Assembly: GCA_003008705.1 (NCBI GenBank)
Contig: PDUO01000004.1
Span: 620,001-684,000 of the forward strand
Reading direction: 5' to 3'
DNA length: 64,000 nucleotides
Origin: Pezicula radicicola
Lineage: Eukaryota; Ascomycota; Leotiomycetes; Helotiales; Dermateaceae
Within the stretch, counting starts at the first letter, position 1; each line of letters starts with the position of its first letter. Positions 33,801 through 44,539 of this stretch are shown here, one piece after another. Both the position numbers and the translations under genes were made by a program. Under the pieces are notes generated by a model. That model was given only the letters and a program-made list of their open reading frames with translations. It was not told the origin of the DNA and searched no databases.

Positions 33801-34713
33801 CTCTATCATCACCATCATACATTAAGGACCCTTTTATTTCGTCGATGTAGCATGTGCCTAGGTACCAAGGTCCATGCTCAATAGGCTGATACTCTGCTTC
33901 GCCTTTCATACGACCACATAACGTTTTCATTAACATTAATAGCTTATTAGCGTCATCTGTAGCCACGGGAAAAGACAACGCATCCACAGAAGGAATATCA
34001 TTATTTGGTATTGCTGGATGCGGCGATGTTGGCCTGGAGCCTCTTTTCAAAAGCCGGCCTTTGCCCCCATCCTTTCTTTTAATCGACCCGGATTTCTGTA
34101 AGGGCCGCGACGGAGGCTGAGCAGAGGCGGAACCCAAAGAACCGGAGACATCTGGTGGAGGACGGGAATCCGCATCTTGATAGGAACTAGAGGCTGTAGA
34201 ATGAACAGACCCAATACGATGCCGACTCTTAGAAACGCTCGTAGAGGATGACCGCCGACGGGACGGCTCCTCTGAAGTTCGTGTGCGTGGTCTTGAGTTA
34301 CTGGATGGATAGCTCACTGGCGGGCCTGCACGACCAGTCTGACTTGAATTTACATCAACAGGATCAACATAGGAATCTTGAAATACCAAGCCCTGCCGGC
34401 GATCTCTCGGCTTCTCCCCTCCAGATATTGCTCGTGGCGAAGTTTGTATAGATTCGTATCCTGTTGACCTCCTTGAATCAGATATGCCTGGATTATCTAC
34501 CCCTCCTTCTATCTGTTCTGGCGTCACAGTACGGATCGTAGCCTGCGTCGCCGTATTCCTTTCTCTTACTTCCAGAGGCCTCTCTAATTGAGTCAATATC
34601 TCCGCCGCGTTCTGTTGCCATTCTTGTAAAGCGCCGTCCTTGCCATACGAGCCTATATGTTGCCTGCCTTCCATTCCTGCAGGCAGGATGGTCATAGGAC
34701 GATTGTTTCTCAT
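30874..34713 (-). CDS. Ras-family GTPase-activating protein, BUD2/CLA2-like
   Basis: An intronless frame of 1279 residues. The first 250 residues are Ser/Arg/Pro-rich and disordered. A PH-like region (about 285-375, FHLTVVENLRGCRV) follows. Then comes a C2 domain (about 570-690, KSLSLRIIEAKFPRI to NPFWREECEFHDLP) and a RasGAP domain (about 750-1090). Within it LLFRGNSLLTQ carries the catalytic arginine finger, here Arg843. FLFLRFFCPAILNPKLFGL, near residue 960, is the conserved FLRFFxPAI block. The C2-plus-GAP order matches yeast Bud2, the GAP for the bud-site GTPase Rsr1/Bud1, which links landmarks to polarity at the cortex. The C-terminal tail (about 1150-1279) is Ser/Gly/Arg-rich. Other fungal RasGAPs (Ira, IQGAP) lack this order. 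Confidence 0.88.
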   Translation of the reverse strand: MRNNRPMTILPAGMEGRQHIGSYGKDGALQEWQQNAAEILTQLERPLEVRERNTATQATIRTVTPEQIEGGVDNPGISDSRRSTGYESIQTSPRAISGGEKPRDRRQGLVFQDSYVDPVDVNSSQTGRAGPPVSYPSSNSRPRTRTSEEPSRRRSSSTSVSKSRHRIGSVHSTASSSYQDADSRPPPDVSGSLGSASAQPPSRPLQKSGSIKRKDGGKGRLLKRGSRPTSPHPAIPNNDIPSVDALSFPVATDDANKLLMLMKTLCGRMKGEAEYQPIEHGPWYLGTCYIDEIKGSLMYDGDDRGPFHLTVVENLRGCRVRPIELPERQMKCLEISNRSIGLELRLLPTVKTEFDLWLAALLCWQQIRTGTPNIASLSRATSPRSGDGIPDRRPTTSRRESTLTINGSSRDANIIKVAKLLLWDKGTPLSPTASVRRPSARDLRSTSRSWRRVSCILQDNGEFKLMTENDSTLLSVIQLSQLSRCAIQRLDKSVLDEEYCIAIFPQYTSTSTLLSIFRPVYIALESRVLFEVWFVLLRAFSIPEIYGPPQADDQGPYDSSTGATTSTNDMFRIEKSLSLRIIEAKFPRITTRTDGSHHGRNAKPEKDPAVGDYFVEVMLDGEIRARTMTKCETRNPFWREECEFHDLPAYLPKLSVILKRIEFPEVINYGFLSSVSIQTTDEPVEVVCGSIEIPTDKLDRGKDSESWWPILDDKQEQIGEMFLKVRHDELVVLLSKDYQPISELLHRFSSGLTVQISHVMGQDLRKLSEILMNIFQVSGHGADWLMALVEDEIDGVGKETPVQRLRWSKRIGSNESFHSAGDREATVREMGKSLSGEANLLFRGNSLLTQSLDFHMRRLGKEYLEDVLGSKIQEINTLGPDCEVDPSRLTSGEDITKNWTTLISLTTGIWDRIFASVTRCPAEVRTIMKYVRAVAEDRYGDFLRTVQYTSVSGFLFLRFFCPAILNPKLFGLMRDHPQPKAQRALTLIAKSLQVLANLSMFGQKEEWMTPMNKFLSSHRQDLKDYIDEICAIPAERSTFALPASYSTPITILARLPPTSREGFPSLPYLIDHARNFAALVKLWLDTTSHMLTSESLEGELLEFNQLCVSLQRRTDECLLRAESPIDQSSVKWGDVADSLETYSLTSPSASNLEPESQSPEEPEPELRSPLWTEYTTTITAGRRSATGSRGSDGNRKERQSFWESTFGRDNSSSNKDRRPSEISDLAGQSPPSRGQSRNSGKQRSFLSGLRRKGGKGENLFDNPSGKDRDLWNSGNGGMI

Positions 34714-36333
34714 GAGCGTCCGCCTATATCATTCCGAATCACCTAGAGCTAGGCCGTTTGACTTCCGGATTGAGGGGAACGTAATCGCTTTTTCACAAGG
34801 AAAACCGAGAGCCTTGCGCCACGGGGTTGTCGATAATGGCATTGATATCGCAGGGTTATAAGTAGTTGGCAGCAGAGGTTTCGGACGAAATGGCGGATGA
34901 AGTAGGTAGGTTAGGGCTCCGGGGCTCGCAGAGATATGAGGATATGAGGATACGATATCTATTACTTGGTCAAGGTCGTTGCCTCCCCTCCCTATCGACG
35001 ACACAGCTCTGAGCACGGCGTGCCTGAAGTCTTCTCAATAGCTGTCTCGAAAAGCGACCCTTCATCATACTTTAGCTTGTTAAGCCTAACTTGCCTAAGG
35101 TCCCCAATCTTGAAAGCAGGCAGTGTCCTGGTCAAGTGGGACCGGCCTTCAATTCCCGACTGGGTTAAGCACTCCGTCAGAATTGCCCCTCGTGATATGT
35201 AGATAGAGTAATAGCAAATGAGGGACGTGGGAGGCCCAGGACAGAGTTGTGAAAGTCGTGCAGAGTAGTAGTGGTGAGGAGTAGAGTATGAAAGTAGTAC
35301 GTACGCTACGCTACGGTACTCGCGGTAGTGAAGAGAGTTGTTAATGATACGAAGCAGCAGCAGCCGGGCATAATCGAGGGACCCCGTTCAGGTTGGCAAA
35401 GGCAGGCAAAGTCGGTTACCGGGACCCAAAGTTTAAATGACGAATCACAGGCTCGATGACCCAAGTGCCATATTACACACGGTAGGAGATCAGCAAAGTA
35501 CCGTGCGGAGAAGAGGCAGACTTGAAGCTTGTATGGAAGAGGTACCGTAGGTGTTCCTACGGGCCGCAGCGTAGCATGCGTTGCCCTGAGAAGAGGGCAG
35601 AGTAAGTTCACCAGGTTATCACCAGAAGGCGAGAGGGAATACGTGTGCAAAGTATCCAAGGTGCATATGCCATAATTTCGTTGATAATCAGCCTGGATTG
35701 TGATCTTCTCGCAGGCTCGCAAGCAAATCTTAAACGGGTCCTCAGGATCGCAGCTTTGTGTATCATCTTCTTCCACATTCCTTCTAGCGAAAAAGATCCT
35801 CTGTAAATCCTCCACACAATTAAAGTGTTTGCTGGGGAGCTTCTTTCTTATCTTCTTTGTAATCTATCACTCAAGTCTCAAATATATCCTCCCTGTTCCT
35901 TATCATAAGCACAAGCCACAATTCATCCAACAATGAAGCTGGGCATTGAAGGCATTAGACACTGGATGCCATGTCAATACGTCGTACAATAGTCGACGTG
36001 CCGCCATTCAATGCACGAACCCGCTAATCACCGATAGGATGTGCTATTAAGGCCACATCTGATCTCATGTCTAGCAATCTCAAAAAAGAGCGAATATTGG
36101 ATGCATTGAAACTCGTTCACTAGTCACTGAACGGCAGTTAAAAAGAGAGAAAACCCGAACCTAGACTCCAGAACTCTCCGCAAAAGGTAGTGAAACAAGG
36201 TCCATTGCTTCCCAGAAAGCAGATATAATCCCGTCCTAAGCCACCCTGGATATATAGCATTGTCGAAACGAAAGATAAAGCATAATCATTCACTCGGGCC
36301 CAACTTCCACCGTGAACTCCATTCCAAAACTTC
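34714..36333. other. Intergenic stretch, 1.6 kb
   Basis: It holds the promoter of the RasGAP gene and the 3' side of the next minus-strand gene. A Cys-rich open frame at 35815-35306 (minus, 169 codons) has no recognised domain or splice support and is not accepted as a gene. Confidence 0.5.
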
Positions 36334-37473
36334 TCATCTGAAGGGCCCATCAGACATTCCGTCTGGGCTAACAGGACTCAAGGGTAGGCTCCGTGCACCA
36401 CTGAGGTCCCCACTGCCTGTTCTTCTTAAGGCCTGGGTCATGGTCTCTATCGTCAATTCTCCCCCACCAGTTGGTGAAGGCAGGTTGTGAATATTTGTCA
36501 GACTCAGCGGCTTACGACCAGGGGACATATCAACGCCCTTGATCGATGCTGACTTACTTGTAGGCGGCGAGGTATTGAATCCTTGTGACGAGACTGGGGA
36601 TCGCACAGGCGATGGTGATCTGTTGAAGGACAATGAATTCAGTCCTGCAAGATAGATGGATTCTCTGCTTCCTGCATGCTCAGCGTGCTCCGATTGTACG
36701 ACGTCGGCAAAGGAGATGAAGCTGAGTCTCCGAACATCTGTACTGTCGAGGGCCCCATAGTTTGATGCAGCATCGTCTTTGTCTGGATGAGCAAGTAATT
36801 CATCCGTCCATGACCCTCCTGTAACATCGCTGCTTCCAATCCCACTCACCGTCATAGCGGCTGGTTGATGAAAAGAGTGCATCACAATCTCGACACTATC
36901 GGGATCAAGTGTGCTGTTGGTGATAGCTTCCGAGGAAGCATCTAAGACGGCGGGTATATGGTTCTCGGTTTGAATGTGGGACGGTATTGCTGGTGACGCA
37001 GGGACTGGCACGGCGCTTTCCTGCACATCGCGTTCAAATATTTGAGAGCCAGCAGGGCTCACAATGCGAGGGGAGGACGAGTAGAAGTTTCCGTTGGAGG
37101 GTGAGGAGGGGTTACGGTATGGGTGGTTTGGGCGGGAAGGAGATGCGCCTGGGATGGGGGCGCGCTGGGCCACAGGTTGTACAATGGGGGTCTTCGAATT
37201 TGCAGCAGACGAAGCTGTCACCGGCTCTTCCTTCTTCTTGTCCTTCTTCTTTCCAAATCCAAACAACCTTCGCTTTCCTCCCTTTGCGCCTCCGTCACTT
37301 GTCGTATCTCCTGCATCCTCATCAAGATCACTGTTTTGTGCGGATTTCGACAATGGTTTGCTTGTAGTTTCTTGGAAGCCTTCTCCGAGCACTGGAACCT
37401 TTGCAGAGCTTGTTGATTGTTGGCCCAGGTCTATCGAAGAATCCTGTTGTAGGGTGGTCTCCGAGGTGCTCAT
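36334..37473 (-). CDS. Conserved disordered fungal protein
   Basis: An intronless frame of 379 residues, starting MSTSETTLQQDSS. It is Ser/Pro/Asn-rich and largely disordered. A basic patch near residues 68-82 (GKRRLFGFGKKKDKKKEE) could be a nuclear or membrane-binding signal. A short ordered-looking motif, RRLSFISFADVVQSEH near residue 250, contains a possible Ser phosphorylation site. The C-terminus (LTIETMTQALRRTGSGDLSGARSLPLSPVSPDG) is also motif-like. There are no membrane segments or enzyme motifs. It is probably a conserved Leotiomycete protein of unknown function. The clean long frame, coding-like codon use and ordered blocks argue against chance. Confidence 0.75.
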   Translation of the reverse strand: MSTSETTLQQDSSIDLGQQSTSSAKVPVLGEGFQETTSKPLSKSAQNSDLDEDAGDTTSDGGAKGGKRRLFGFGKKKDKKKEEPVTASSAANSKTPIVQPVAQRAPIPGASPSRPNHPYRNPSSPSNGNFYSSSPRIVSPAGSQIFERDVQESAVPVPASPAIPSHIQTENHIPAVLDASSEAITNSTLDPDSVEIVMHSFHQPAAMTVSGIGSSDVTGGSWTDELLAHPDKDDAASNYGALDSTDVRRLSFISFADVVQSEHAEHAGSRESIYLAGLNSLSFNRSPSPVRSPVSSQGFNTSPPTSKSASIKGVDMSPGRKPLSLTNIHNLPSPTGGGELTIETMTQALRRTGSGDLSGARSLPLSPVSPDGMSDGPFR

Positions 37474-38353
37474 GTTGATGGTGCGGGACTACCGGGACGA
37501 GTCGGGGGAACGAGGAAAGGTGAGGCGGATCTTGAGACTTGTTTATATGCTTCTCGACGTTAGTTCAAGCTTCAATTCAAGGTGCCCTATCATGCACCAG
37601 ACTCATGCGCCCCCATGGAAATGAGAGAAAGCAGCGAAAAGGGGAAGACGTACGCGTTGTCTAGTCAGCTGTGAGGGGATTGACAACGAGATGGCGAACA
37701 AGGAACAAGCATGTACATCAAGAAAGAACAGACTAAAAACTAGAAATGGCTCCGATAGCAAGATGAATACATTGTTGTACGACGAAGGATTTTGCTTTTG
37801 TGTATGTCAACGGGGCGTACTGGGGGAATTGTTCGCCGTCCTTGGTCAGGGGATAGGAAGGAAAAGGAGGAGTTCCTGTCACTGGCCCAGAGGATTCAAT
37901 ACCATCAAGATTCCTTGCTCATATGAAAGATTGGGAGACTCTCGTGACGCATTTATGCTTTGTTCCCCAAGCTGCATAAGGGTGCATTAACGGTGGCGCT
38001 AGCTGCATCCAGTGCATTCGAGTTGTGCAGAGCGAAAAGGGCAAAAGGGCGAAAGGGCGAAATGATTGCTTGCCTTGTAATCTGGGCCTGGTGCTTACCT
38101 AAGGCAAAGGTGGCTGAAAATTCTACCTATCAGACGGCGTACTACAGCTAAGTAGGTAGTGGTCATGCTTCTGCATCACTGCTCTATCGCGTCTCCCGTA
38201 GAAACTCATCCAAAAATCAACGGACAATATTCGTAGCAGCGCTGAATACATTGTGAAGAAGAAGAAGAAGAAGAGGAAGACGACCGACGACAACGACAAC
38301 GACACGTGCCCTGTTTTATTATCTACCTCATTCTTCCTACCACTCCTTCTGCA
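37474..38353. promoter_or_regulatory. Divergent promoter region before mL58
   Basis: An 880-bp spacer between divergent genes. It contains a GAA-rich tract at about 38255-38280. No specific motif is recognised. Confidence 0.4.
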
Positions 38354-38986
38354 ATGGACCTTCGAATAGTCAGACGCCCTGTCGCCGACCTGCTCTCAGC
38401 GCGCTCACAATGCCTCTTTTCTCTCAACACCACCGCCCGACGGCATGAATCCTCGTACAGGCGCACCAAGCAAAAACTCAACATCAGCCCTGAGAAATCT
38501 TTCCTCTCCTCAAGCATCTCCCCCAATCAGGATCATATCATCTTCAATCCTCCTTCGTCCGCTCCCTCCGTACTACACACCCCTACCAAATTCTTGCCCA
38601 AAGAAGACAAGAGACGGCAGCTCTTAGAAGCCACCGCAGCGAGAACAAACCCCACCACAATATCACTACCTCCGCTCATTGAAAAATTCCATCTCGGTCG
38701 CGGGAGGCATCATCTTACTCAGGAAGATGTAGACAAGATTCGGGAATTGAGAGTGGCGGATCCAGTAAAGAACTCGATACAGAAGCTGGCGAAGCAGTTC
38801 AATTGTTCTGTTCCTTTCCTCAAGATCATATCAGCAGAGGCCGCTAAGACGCAGGAGGCATTGAAGCAGCATGCAATTGCAGAAAAGGAGAAGCTTGAGG
38901 CTATAAGGGCGAGATGGGGCGAGAAGAGAGCGATGGCAAGGGAAGACCGCATAAAGAGGAAAGAAAATGCGTTAAGGGACGAGTAA
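38354..38986 (+). CDS. mrpl20: Mitochondrial large-subunit ribosomal protein mL58 (Mrpl20)
   Basis: From ATG 38354 the frame encodes 210 residues without introns. An in-frame upstream ATG at 38306 would add 16 mostly hydrophobic residues, but the later start gives MDLRIVRRPVADLLSARS, a typical mitochondrial presequence, so I prefer it. Family features are LPPLIEKFHLGRGRHHLTQEDVDKIRELR near the middle, KNSIQKLAKQFNCSVPFLKI, and a Lys/Arg/Glu-rich helical tail (RARWGEKRAMAREDRIKRKE). The protein is a fungal-specific component of the 54S mitoribosomal subunit. Identification is from the family pattern and is strong. Confidence 0.9.
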   Translation: MDLRIVRRPVADLLSARSQCLFSLNTTARRHESSYRRTKQKLNISPEKSFLSSSISPNQDHIIFNPPSSAPSVLHTPTKFLPKEDKRRQLLEATAARTNPTTISLPPLIEKFHLGRGRHHLTQEDVDKIRELRVADPVKNSIQKLAKQFNCSVPFLKIISAEAAKTQEALKQHAIAEKEKLEAIRARWGEKRAMAREDRIKRKENALRDE

Positions 38987-39945
38987 CAGTGGGCAAGGAG
39001 CGTTGAGAGGCTGGGAGAAACGAGAGATGGTGGCCACCATGACGGGCTCATCAAGGTCTTGCATTGTGATAGCGCACGGGGCCTTGCTTGATAACTGTGA
39101 AGATACGTTAGAAGGTGAAAATGTATAAAAGAAAATGTTAGAACGACTCATGTTCTTCCAATTTGTGTATGAGAAGGACTGTGTCATGGCGGCAAAGGGC
39201 TTTCAACTTGTAGAAATATGTACAAAAGATATCATACACACCCCTAATCTCCATCTCTAGTTTCACCATATTCCATGACCATGTGTATGTGAGGAAATAC
39301 TTCAGGTTCACTTTCCTGCAGACCACTTCTTCTTCTTGTACCGTTAAGTCACTATCTTTTCAATAGACTGGACTTCAGCTAAATACGAAAGGCGGATTGC
39401 TGTTGATTACTAAAGATCTAACAATACTAGCTTATAGACCTTCAGTCGGTGTTCAATCATTAGAGACATGACTTGTCCGGTTTTATATAGGATTTACGTC
39501 ATATTCCGTACATGGTAGGTAAGTTTTGATACTAAAATGGAGAGCATTTCTATTTAAGCAACTGTAAACTTGAAGGTGTTATCAGTCCCGTGAAACTAGG
39601 AGATTTATCCTGAGGGCCAGCTTCGTAGTCTTCTGCCATCCTAGCAAAATGACAAGAGCGAAAGCAAAGATGGATCACGATTGAGATTTAAAGACACATC
39701 ATAAAATTACCTAGATCAAGAACATTAATTGGTATGGCCAAGTTTCAACACCGAGCTTCCAATCTCCTGCCTATGAACGCTACTTCGCTTAATCGAAACG
39801 GTCAAAAACGCATTATCAAGTAAACAAATCCCAAAAAGCATCAAAAGAGGTTCTTTGATTTCCCTTTCATCTCTCCTACCTACGCCCCAGAAAAATCCAA
39901 ATTAAAACTTAATGTTCCCAAGAAAAGAAAAAGAAATAAAATGCC

Positions 39946-40051
39946 AAAACTGTAGACACAGAAACCAGGCGAACTGATTTTTTGTATTTGGCGGTAACCT
40001 CTCAGGAGGAAGCTCTCAGAGATAGCTTTTGCTTTTACAACCATGGCAATT
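39946..40051. repeat. Duplicated 100-bp element, copy A
   Basis: It runs from AAAACTGTAGACACAGAAAC to CCATGGCAATT and contains CAGGCGAACTGATTTTTTGT. It matches copy B at 40581-40681 in direct orientation, with about 15 differences and small gaps. Confidence 0.85.
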
Positions 40052-40580
40052 AACTTCATAATCAACTTCATTTAAAGTTGTTAGTTATTGAAGTGGTGAG
40101 TGCAACTGTGTGGGTTCGACTGTCCTTACAGGTGCTAGCTCTCGGTTTGGCGTGGGAGAAAATTGCTAATTGGGATTTATATAGACTGCAAGGCTGAAGG
40201 CGCGGATCACACACTTCACTTAAGATAGGGTAATCTATTTGCAAATTTTCAATCTAGACTCGTGATTACCTAGCCATCTAGTTGCTCACGTTTAGGATTT
40301 TTATCCCATCATCATCTTATACCCACTTACTTATACCTATCTTAAATAGCACTCTGTAGAAGCTCACCATTAAGACTGACAGTTGGCGTATAGTAACATA
40401 ACCATCTAACTAGTTACTAGAAGGAGCATTTAGTAGCACACCGACTTTAGTATGGTTTGTGCCTAACTTCAATTGAATGTAAACAAACCACCTCGCTTAT
40501 TCCCTACAAAAAAAAGAGCCAACAACCCAAAAGGAATCTAGCCCCTCAAAAACAAGCAAAGCCCCAAGTTCAAAAACAGC

Positions 40581-40681
40581 AAAACTGTGGAAACAGAAAT
40601 CAGGCGAACTGATTTTTTGTATTTAGCGGTAACCTCTCGAGAGGAGCTTTCGAAGCTTTGCTTTTCTTACACATGGCAATT
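40581..40681. repeat. Duplicated 100-bp element, copy B
   Basis: It runs from AAAACTGTGGAAACAGAAAT to ACATGGCAATT. The 5' flanks of both copies are also loosely similar (A-rich, AAGCA-type), so the duplicated unit may be longer than 100 bp. Confidence 0.85.
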
Positions 40682-41982
40682 TCGGAATTTCGGAGTTGTT
40701 GATATTCGATCGTGTGCGCGGTTGGCGGCCCAATTTGGTAATTACGAATTCTCCTCCTCTTAAACAGAATTTGACCCGATACCACTGAACTTAAGTGCGT
40801 ACGCCTTTTCTGTCTGTTGGAAAGGAAAGCGTTGTCTGGGGTTTTGTTGTAATTAGAGAGCGGAGCGCGTTGGAGATGGCAGGTACCTTGCGCGTAAGGC
40901 CTCCTTTAGCTTTGGTGGTTTGGCAGTATTTACCGATGTAATCAGTACTCTTAGGTCGGAAACAAAGAGGGAATGTTGGGGTGCTCTTTTCTTTCAGTGT
41001 ATCATTGATACCAGATACTTTCACATAGTTGCCTGTGCGTTCAAAGAGGTTCAAGTCAAGCCAAGTCAAAGTTCGCAAGTTCACAATTCAGGGTTCCCAT
41101 CTCTGTTAAAAATACTGTCTTCTGTAGTCTGTTCAAGGCTAAGAGCAAGGATATAGGTCCTATTTCTGCCAATTGACTTCTTTGATCACTGCTTAGCCTA
41201 CTTGCACTTGCTGTAAATCCCCATTTTAAGTAACGTTTGGTCAATACAGGACCATTTTAGGATAGCCTTCACCTGTTCTGCAAAAAGTTTTACAAGGACC
41301 TTTAAACTCGTGGATTCAAGCTCTAAATCTTAACTTGTTATGAAGTGGGATGCAATCATCTCAAGTTGGCCGATTATTTATAATGTGACTTCGCCGTTTT
41401 CTAGGCAACAAGAGGTAATGAGACAAGACAACTCTGAGAGTAATCTATGGAGAACTTCTACTTTTGATAGTGATTCGTGTGAAAGATGCGCGAATTGCTA
41501 GACTGGTCTCAGAAAGCATGTACGCGCTTCCGGACCGATGAGAGCGCCGCCAGTGACCAAAAACCATAGAGACGCCACAAAACGTGTTTGGGTTTTTATA
41601 AGCTTTACATAATTATCCAAAAGGGCCTTATTGTAAAAGTAGCGGGGATAGCAAGGATCTACCGCTGGATGCGCCTGGAACCACAGTCTCTTCTCGCAAT
41701 CTACGGACGCGGCAATTGCCCATGTTCCTCATGTTTTCTGAATAGGCAAAAGAAACAAGCTATGATGGGCTTGGCGTATTTGGAAATGCCATTTCTAGAT
41801 ATGAGTTTATAAGCTCCAAGTACGTCGCTATGAAAATGAGGTTGGTCCGCGTTCAACGACCTTCTAGCTTCAAGTTTCAACTATCACCAGTTAACTACCA
41901 AAACTTCAGTGGTTCCCAAGGGAACTAAATTTTTGCACTGGATTTCTTATTCAGCTTTCCTTCTACACATGTAGCAGCAACC

Positions 41983-43599
41983 ATGAAGTACCTAGTCAAC
42001 TTCAACCTCTTCAGCCATGAACTGAAAACTACTACTTGCACCACTGGAATTGTACTCTTGCTAATACTGGCCATGATTTATACTCGTATGATATCTGGGC
42101 GAGCGAAACTGCTCTACAATAACAAGAAGAAAGAGGTGATGAATTTTTCTAAAGTCCCGGCACTCTCTTCGTTCAACATTACGTTGGCCCATCCTCACCC
42201 ATATCGGCCATGGAAAGCAGGAAAATACCACATGACTATGTAAGCAAAAAAATCCGAGTAGAATACAATGTCTTTTCAAGAAATCCTTACTCTATCTCCT
42301 CAGGCATGACCCAGTAAGACCTGATATCTCCAGAATAGACTAACTCGGAATTCTTGACTTATAGGGGAATTAGGAAAATGCCTGAAGAAGAATGGCTTGT
42401 GCTTGATAACGTCTATATGCAAGAGCAACGACTTCGAAAGGACCTACTTGAGACGAAACGAAGCGAGATATTGCAGTATCTTCCAGGCTCGGAAGAAGCT
42501 TGTGCAGAAACACTTGAATGTATCGTCGGCTTTCTTCTAGCACGCTACCCTTACCAATTCAAGCTCTTGAAAGAGAGACCACGTCATATACACAACCTTC
42601 TCACTGGCCAAATCTTTAAGATCGAAGCTCCATACACGTTACATCCACTAGAGATCGGTGCTCGTAAGCAACATATTTCTTTGCTCTCATGCCCTTGAAA
42701 CACTGTCTCACGAACCCGGGAGCATGTCTCAAGGCTTTTACTGTTGCTCTTTGAGAAAAGCATAGCACTAATTTGTTGAAGAACTCATTATGGAAGATAT
42801 CAATATCCTCATAGAAGGTGAAGGAGATGATCCAGACTACCATCTGTGAGTAGCGACCACCTGAAGCCGAGATCTTATACTAAGGATTTCTATATTCAGT
42901 CAAGCCAGCTTTTCAATGGCTCCAGCAGGGTGGTATGTGTTCTCGTGGATGTTGTGCTTTTAACAGAAGAAGGGTCATTGATGCTGAAAACTTCAGGTAC
43001 CTCAAGGAGCGTATTGGATATCCCCTTTGGAAGATACATGGTCCGGTTCCAATCTGGGATCCAAAACTTCGGAAACCCATAAAAAAGTAAGTGCTAGCCT
43101 GTTTTTGCTTCTTTACTAAAATCAATACGCATAGATTCTTCCAGAACCTCGATGTGTCCAGCCCAGTAGAGCGTAACAACTTCTTCCTTCAGACGAACGA
43201 CGTCCTCTTCCAACAAGAACCATTTTCAGGGTGGTTACCGCATGCTCCGAAGATCGATGACATCCACATTCGGCATGAAAGACAAACTCTGCGACGTCTC
43301 CCTCGAAGTGGTGCCATCGTGTTTATGGTCCGTACATATATGACCCCGGTGACGGAATTATTAGAGGAAAAAGAGAATCTCAGGACTCTGCTGGAAGCTG
43401 TCAAGGTGCCATGCATACATACCTAACCACTAATACAAAAGTATCTTTGCTGATAGTGCACTAGGCATGGCCTCCGGAAATGGCCAAATACAAGACAAGG
43501 CATCTTTGGTTTCCCACGCTTGAGGCGTGGTCCAGAGACGTGCTGGCAGATTACAATTGCATGCCAGAGATGGACGCTCACCAAGGGGTACGTCCGTAG
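41983..43599 (+). CDS. Membrane-anchored DUF3445 protein (heme-dependent oxidative N-demethylase family)
   Basis: Seven exons (41983-42239, 42365-42663, 42782-42845, 42900-42932, 42997-43086, 43135-43405, 43465-43599). The six introns are 125, 118, 54, 64, 48 and 59 nt, and the product has 382 residues. A single hydrophobic helix (about 19-36) gives an N-terminal membrane anchor. The body follows DUF3445: HPYRPWKAGKYHMTMGIRK, EEEWLVLDNVY, LHPLEIGAQLIMEDI, SMAPAGWYLKERIGYPL, HGPVPIW, ERNNFF, and HIRHERQTLRRLPRSGAIVF. Bacterial members of this family (PF11927) include heme-containing enzymes that oxidatively demethylate secondary amines, releasing formaldehyde. The substrate here is unknown. 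All phases close and each exon adds an expected family segment. A GTAGCT repeat overlaps the stop codon. Confidence 0.9.
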
Positions 43600-43619
43600 C
43601 TGTAGCTGTAGCTGTAGCT
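43596..43619. repeat. (GTAGCT)4 microsatellite over a stop codon
   Basis: Four tandem copies of a 6-bp unit. The TAG stop of the DUF3445 gene (43597-43599) lies in the first unit. Confidence 0.9.
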
Positions 43620-44539
43620 TTGTGGTAAAGCACGCATCCGAGGTATCCAATATGAATTAGTAGTAGCAGTAGTAGTAGTACTAGTTCGTCGTGGTCGCAG
43701 GTAATTGATAGGTAGGTACGGGGTTGGTGCGCACGAAGGGCAGGCACCTTTCAAGAACCTTCAAGGAGATAGCAGACGACCAGTAGAAAAAAAGAAAAAA
43801 AGGGAGGGGCTAGATAGAACCTCGCTTCAAAATGCACTAGTGCGCATCCCAATACAGTAGTACTATAGTCTACGGACGGAAGTGCCTACCACTACGTACC
43901 GACGTACCTACGTACCTGTAACTATGCAGAGGATTCACTACTCGCCGTGTATCCACTCTCTGTTAACCAAATCCCAGGTGTCTTTCAAGAATCTTTTGCA
44001 GTTGCCCAACAGTAAACGACCTAGTTCCTGATTTCGGCCGAAAGCATACTGGCCGATGCAGCCCCTTTGTTATTCGGCTTGGAGGAAATAACCCCACTCC
44101 CGAGGTAGCCGTGGTTAATACTGTAGACCTATGCCAAACCGTGGTACCGGTAGCAGCTGGGAACCACAAGTCCTCCCCGTATTTGCTTCCAATATTCAGC
44201 TTTGATAAGGGAGCCGGTGACTGATGGACGCCGATCCTTGAGTATCTCCGGATGAACGTGAGCTACTGTAGCAACTTCGCCTTCGCGGAAGCAAATAGCC
44301 TGACCCGAGACTGGGGTAGTGGCATAGATGGTGCTGCTGGTGGCGCTATAGACAGTAGACTCTCCTGCTGTTCGCCCATGCATATCACGAAAGAGTCTAG
44401 CCCTGAGTTAACGACTTGTTGAAAGCTCAACTTGCTTGGTTGCCCACACCCTTTCATTTCAAGTGCCTAAGTTTTTTGCGTCTTGTTCGTTGTCTTTTCA
44501 CTATTTGACCCCAACGGAAATCTCAACTCGAAAGCATGA
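43600..44539. promoter_or_regulatory. Spacer before the Zn2Cys6 gene
   Basis: A 940-bp spacer with a TAG-type trinucleotide repeat at 43658-43680 and several GTACCTAC-like steps near 43880-43920. Short minus-strand open frames (44457-43960) are not convincing as genes. Confidence 0.4.

Larger units (their letters stand above)
38987..41982. other. AT-rich gene-poor stretch, 3 kb, with a duplicated element
   Basis: No gene is supported. Its main structure is the pair of 100-bp repeats at 39946 and 40581. A possible pyrimidine-rich promoter region for the next gene lies after about 41850. Confidence 0.5.

Noticed and set aside
35306..35815. A 169-codon Cys-rich minus-strand open frame
   Set aside because: No signal peptide, domain or splice structure, and it lies where the RasGAP upstream region is expected. 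The Cys content looks like chance from the base composition.
44129..44457. Minus-strand open frames before the regulator gene
   Set aside because: No domain, no joined exon model, and they overlap the expected promoter.
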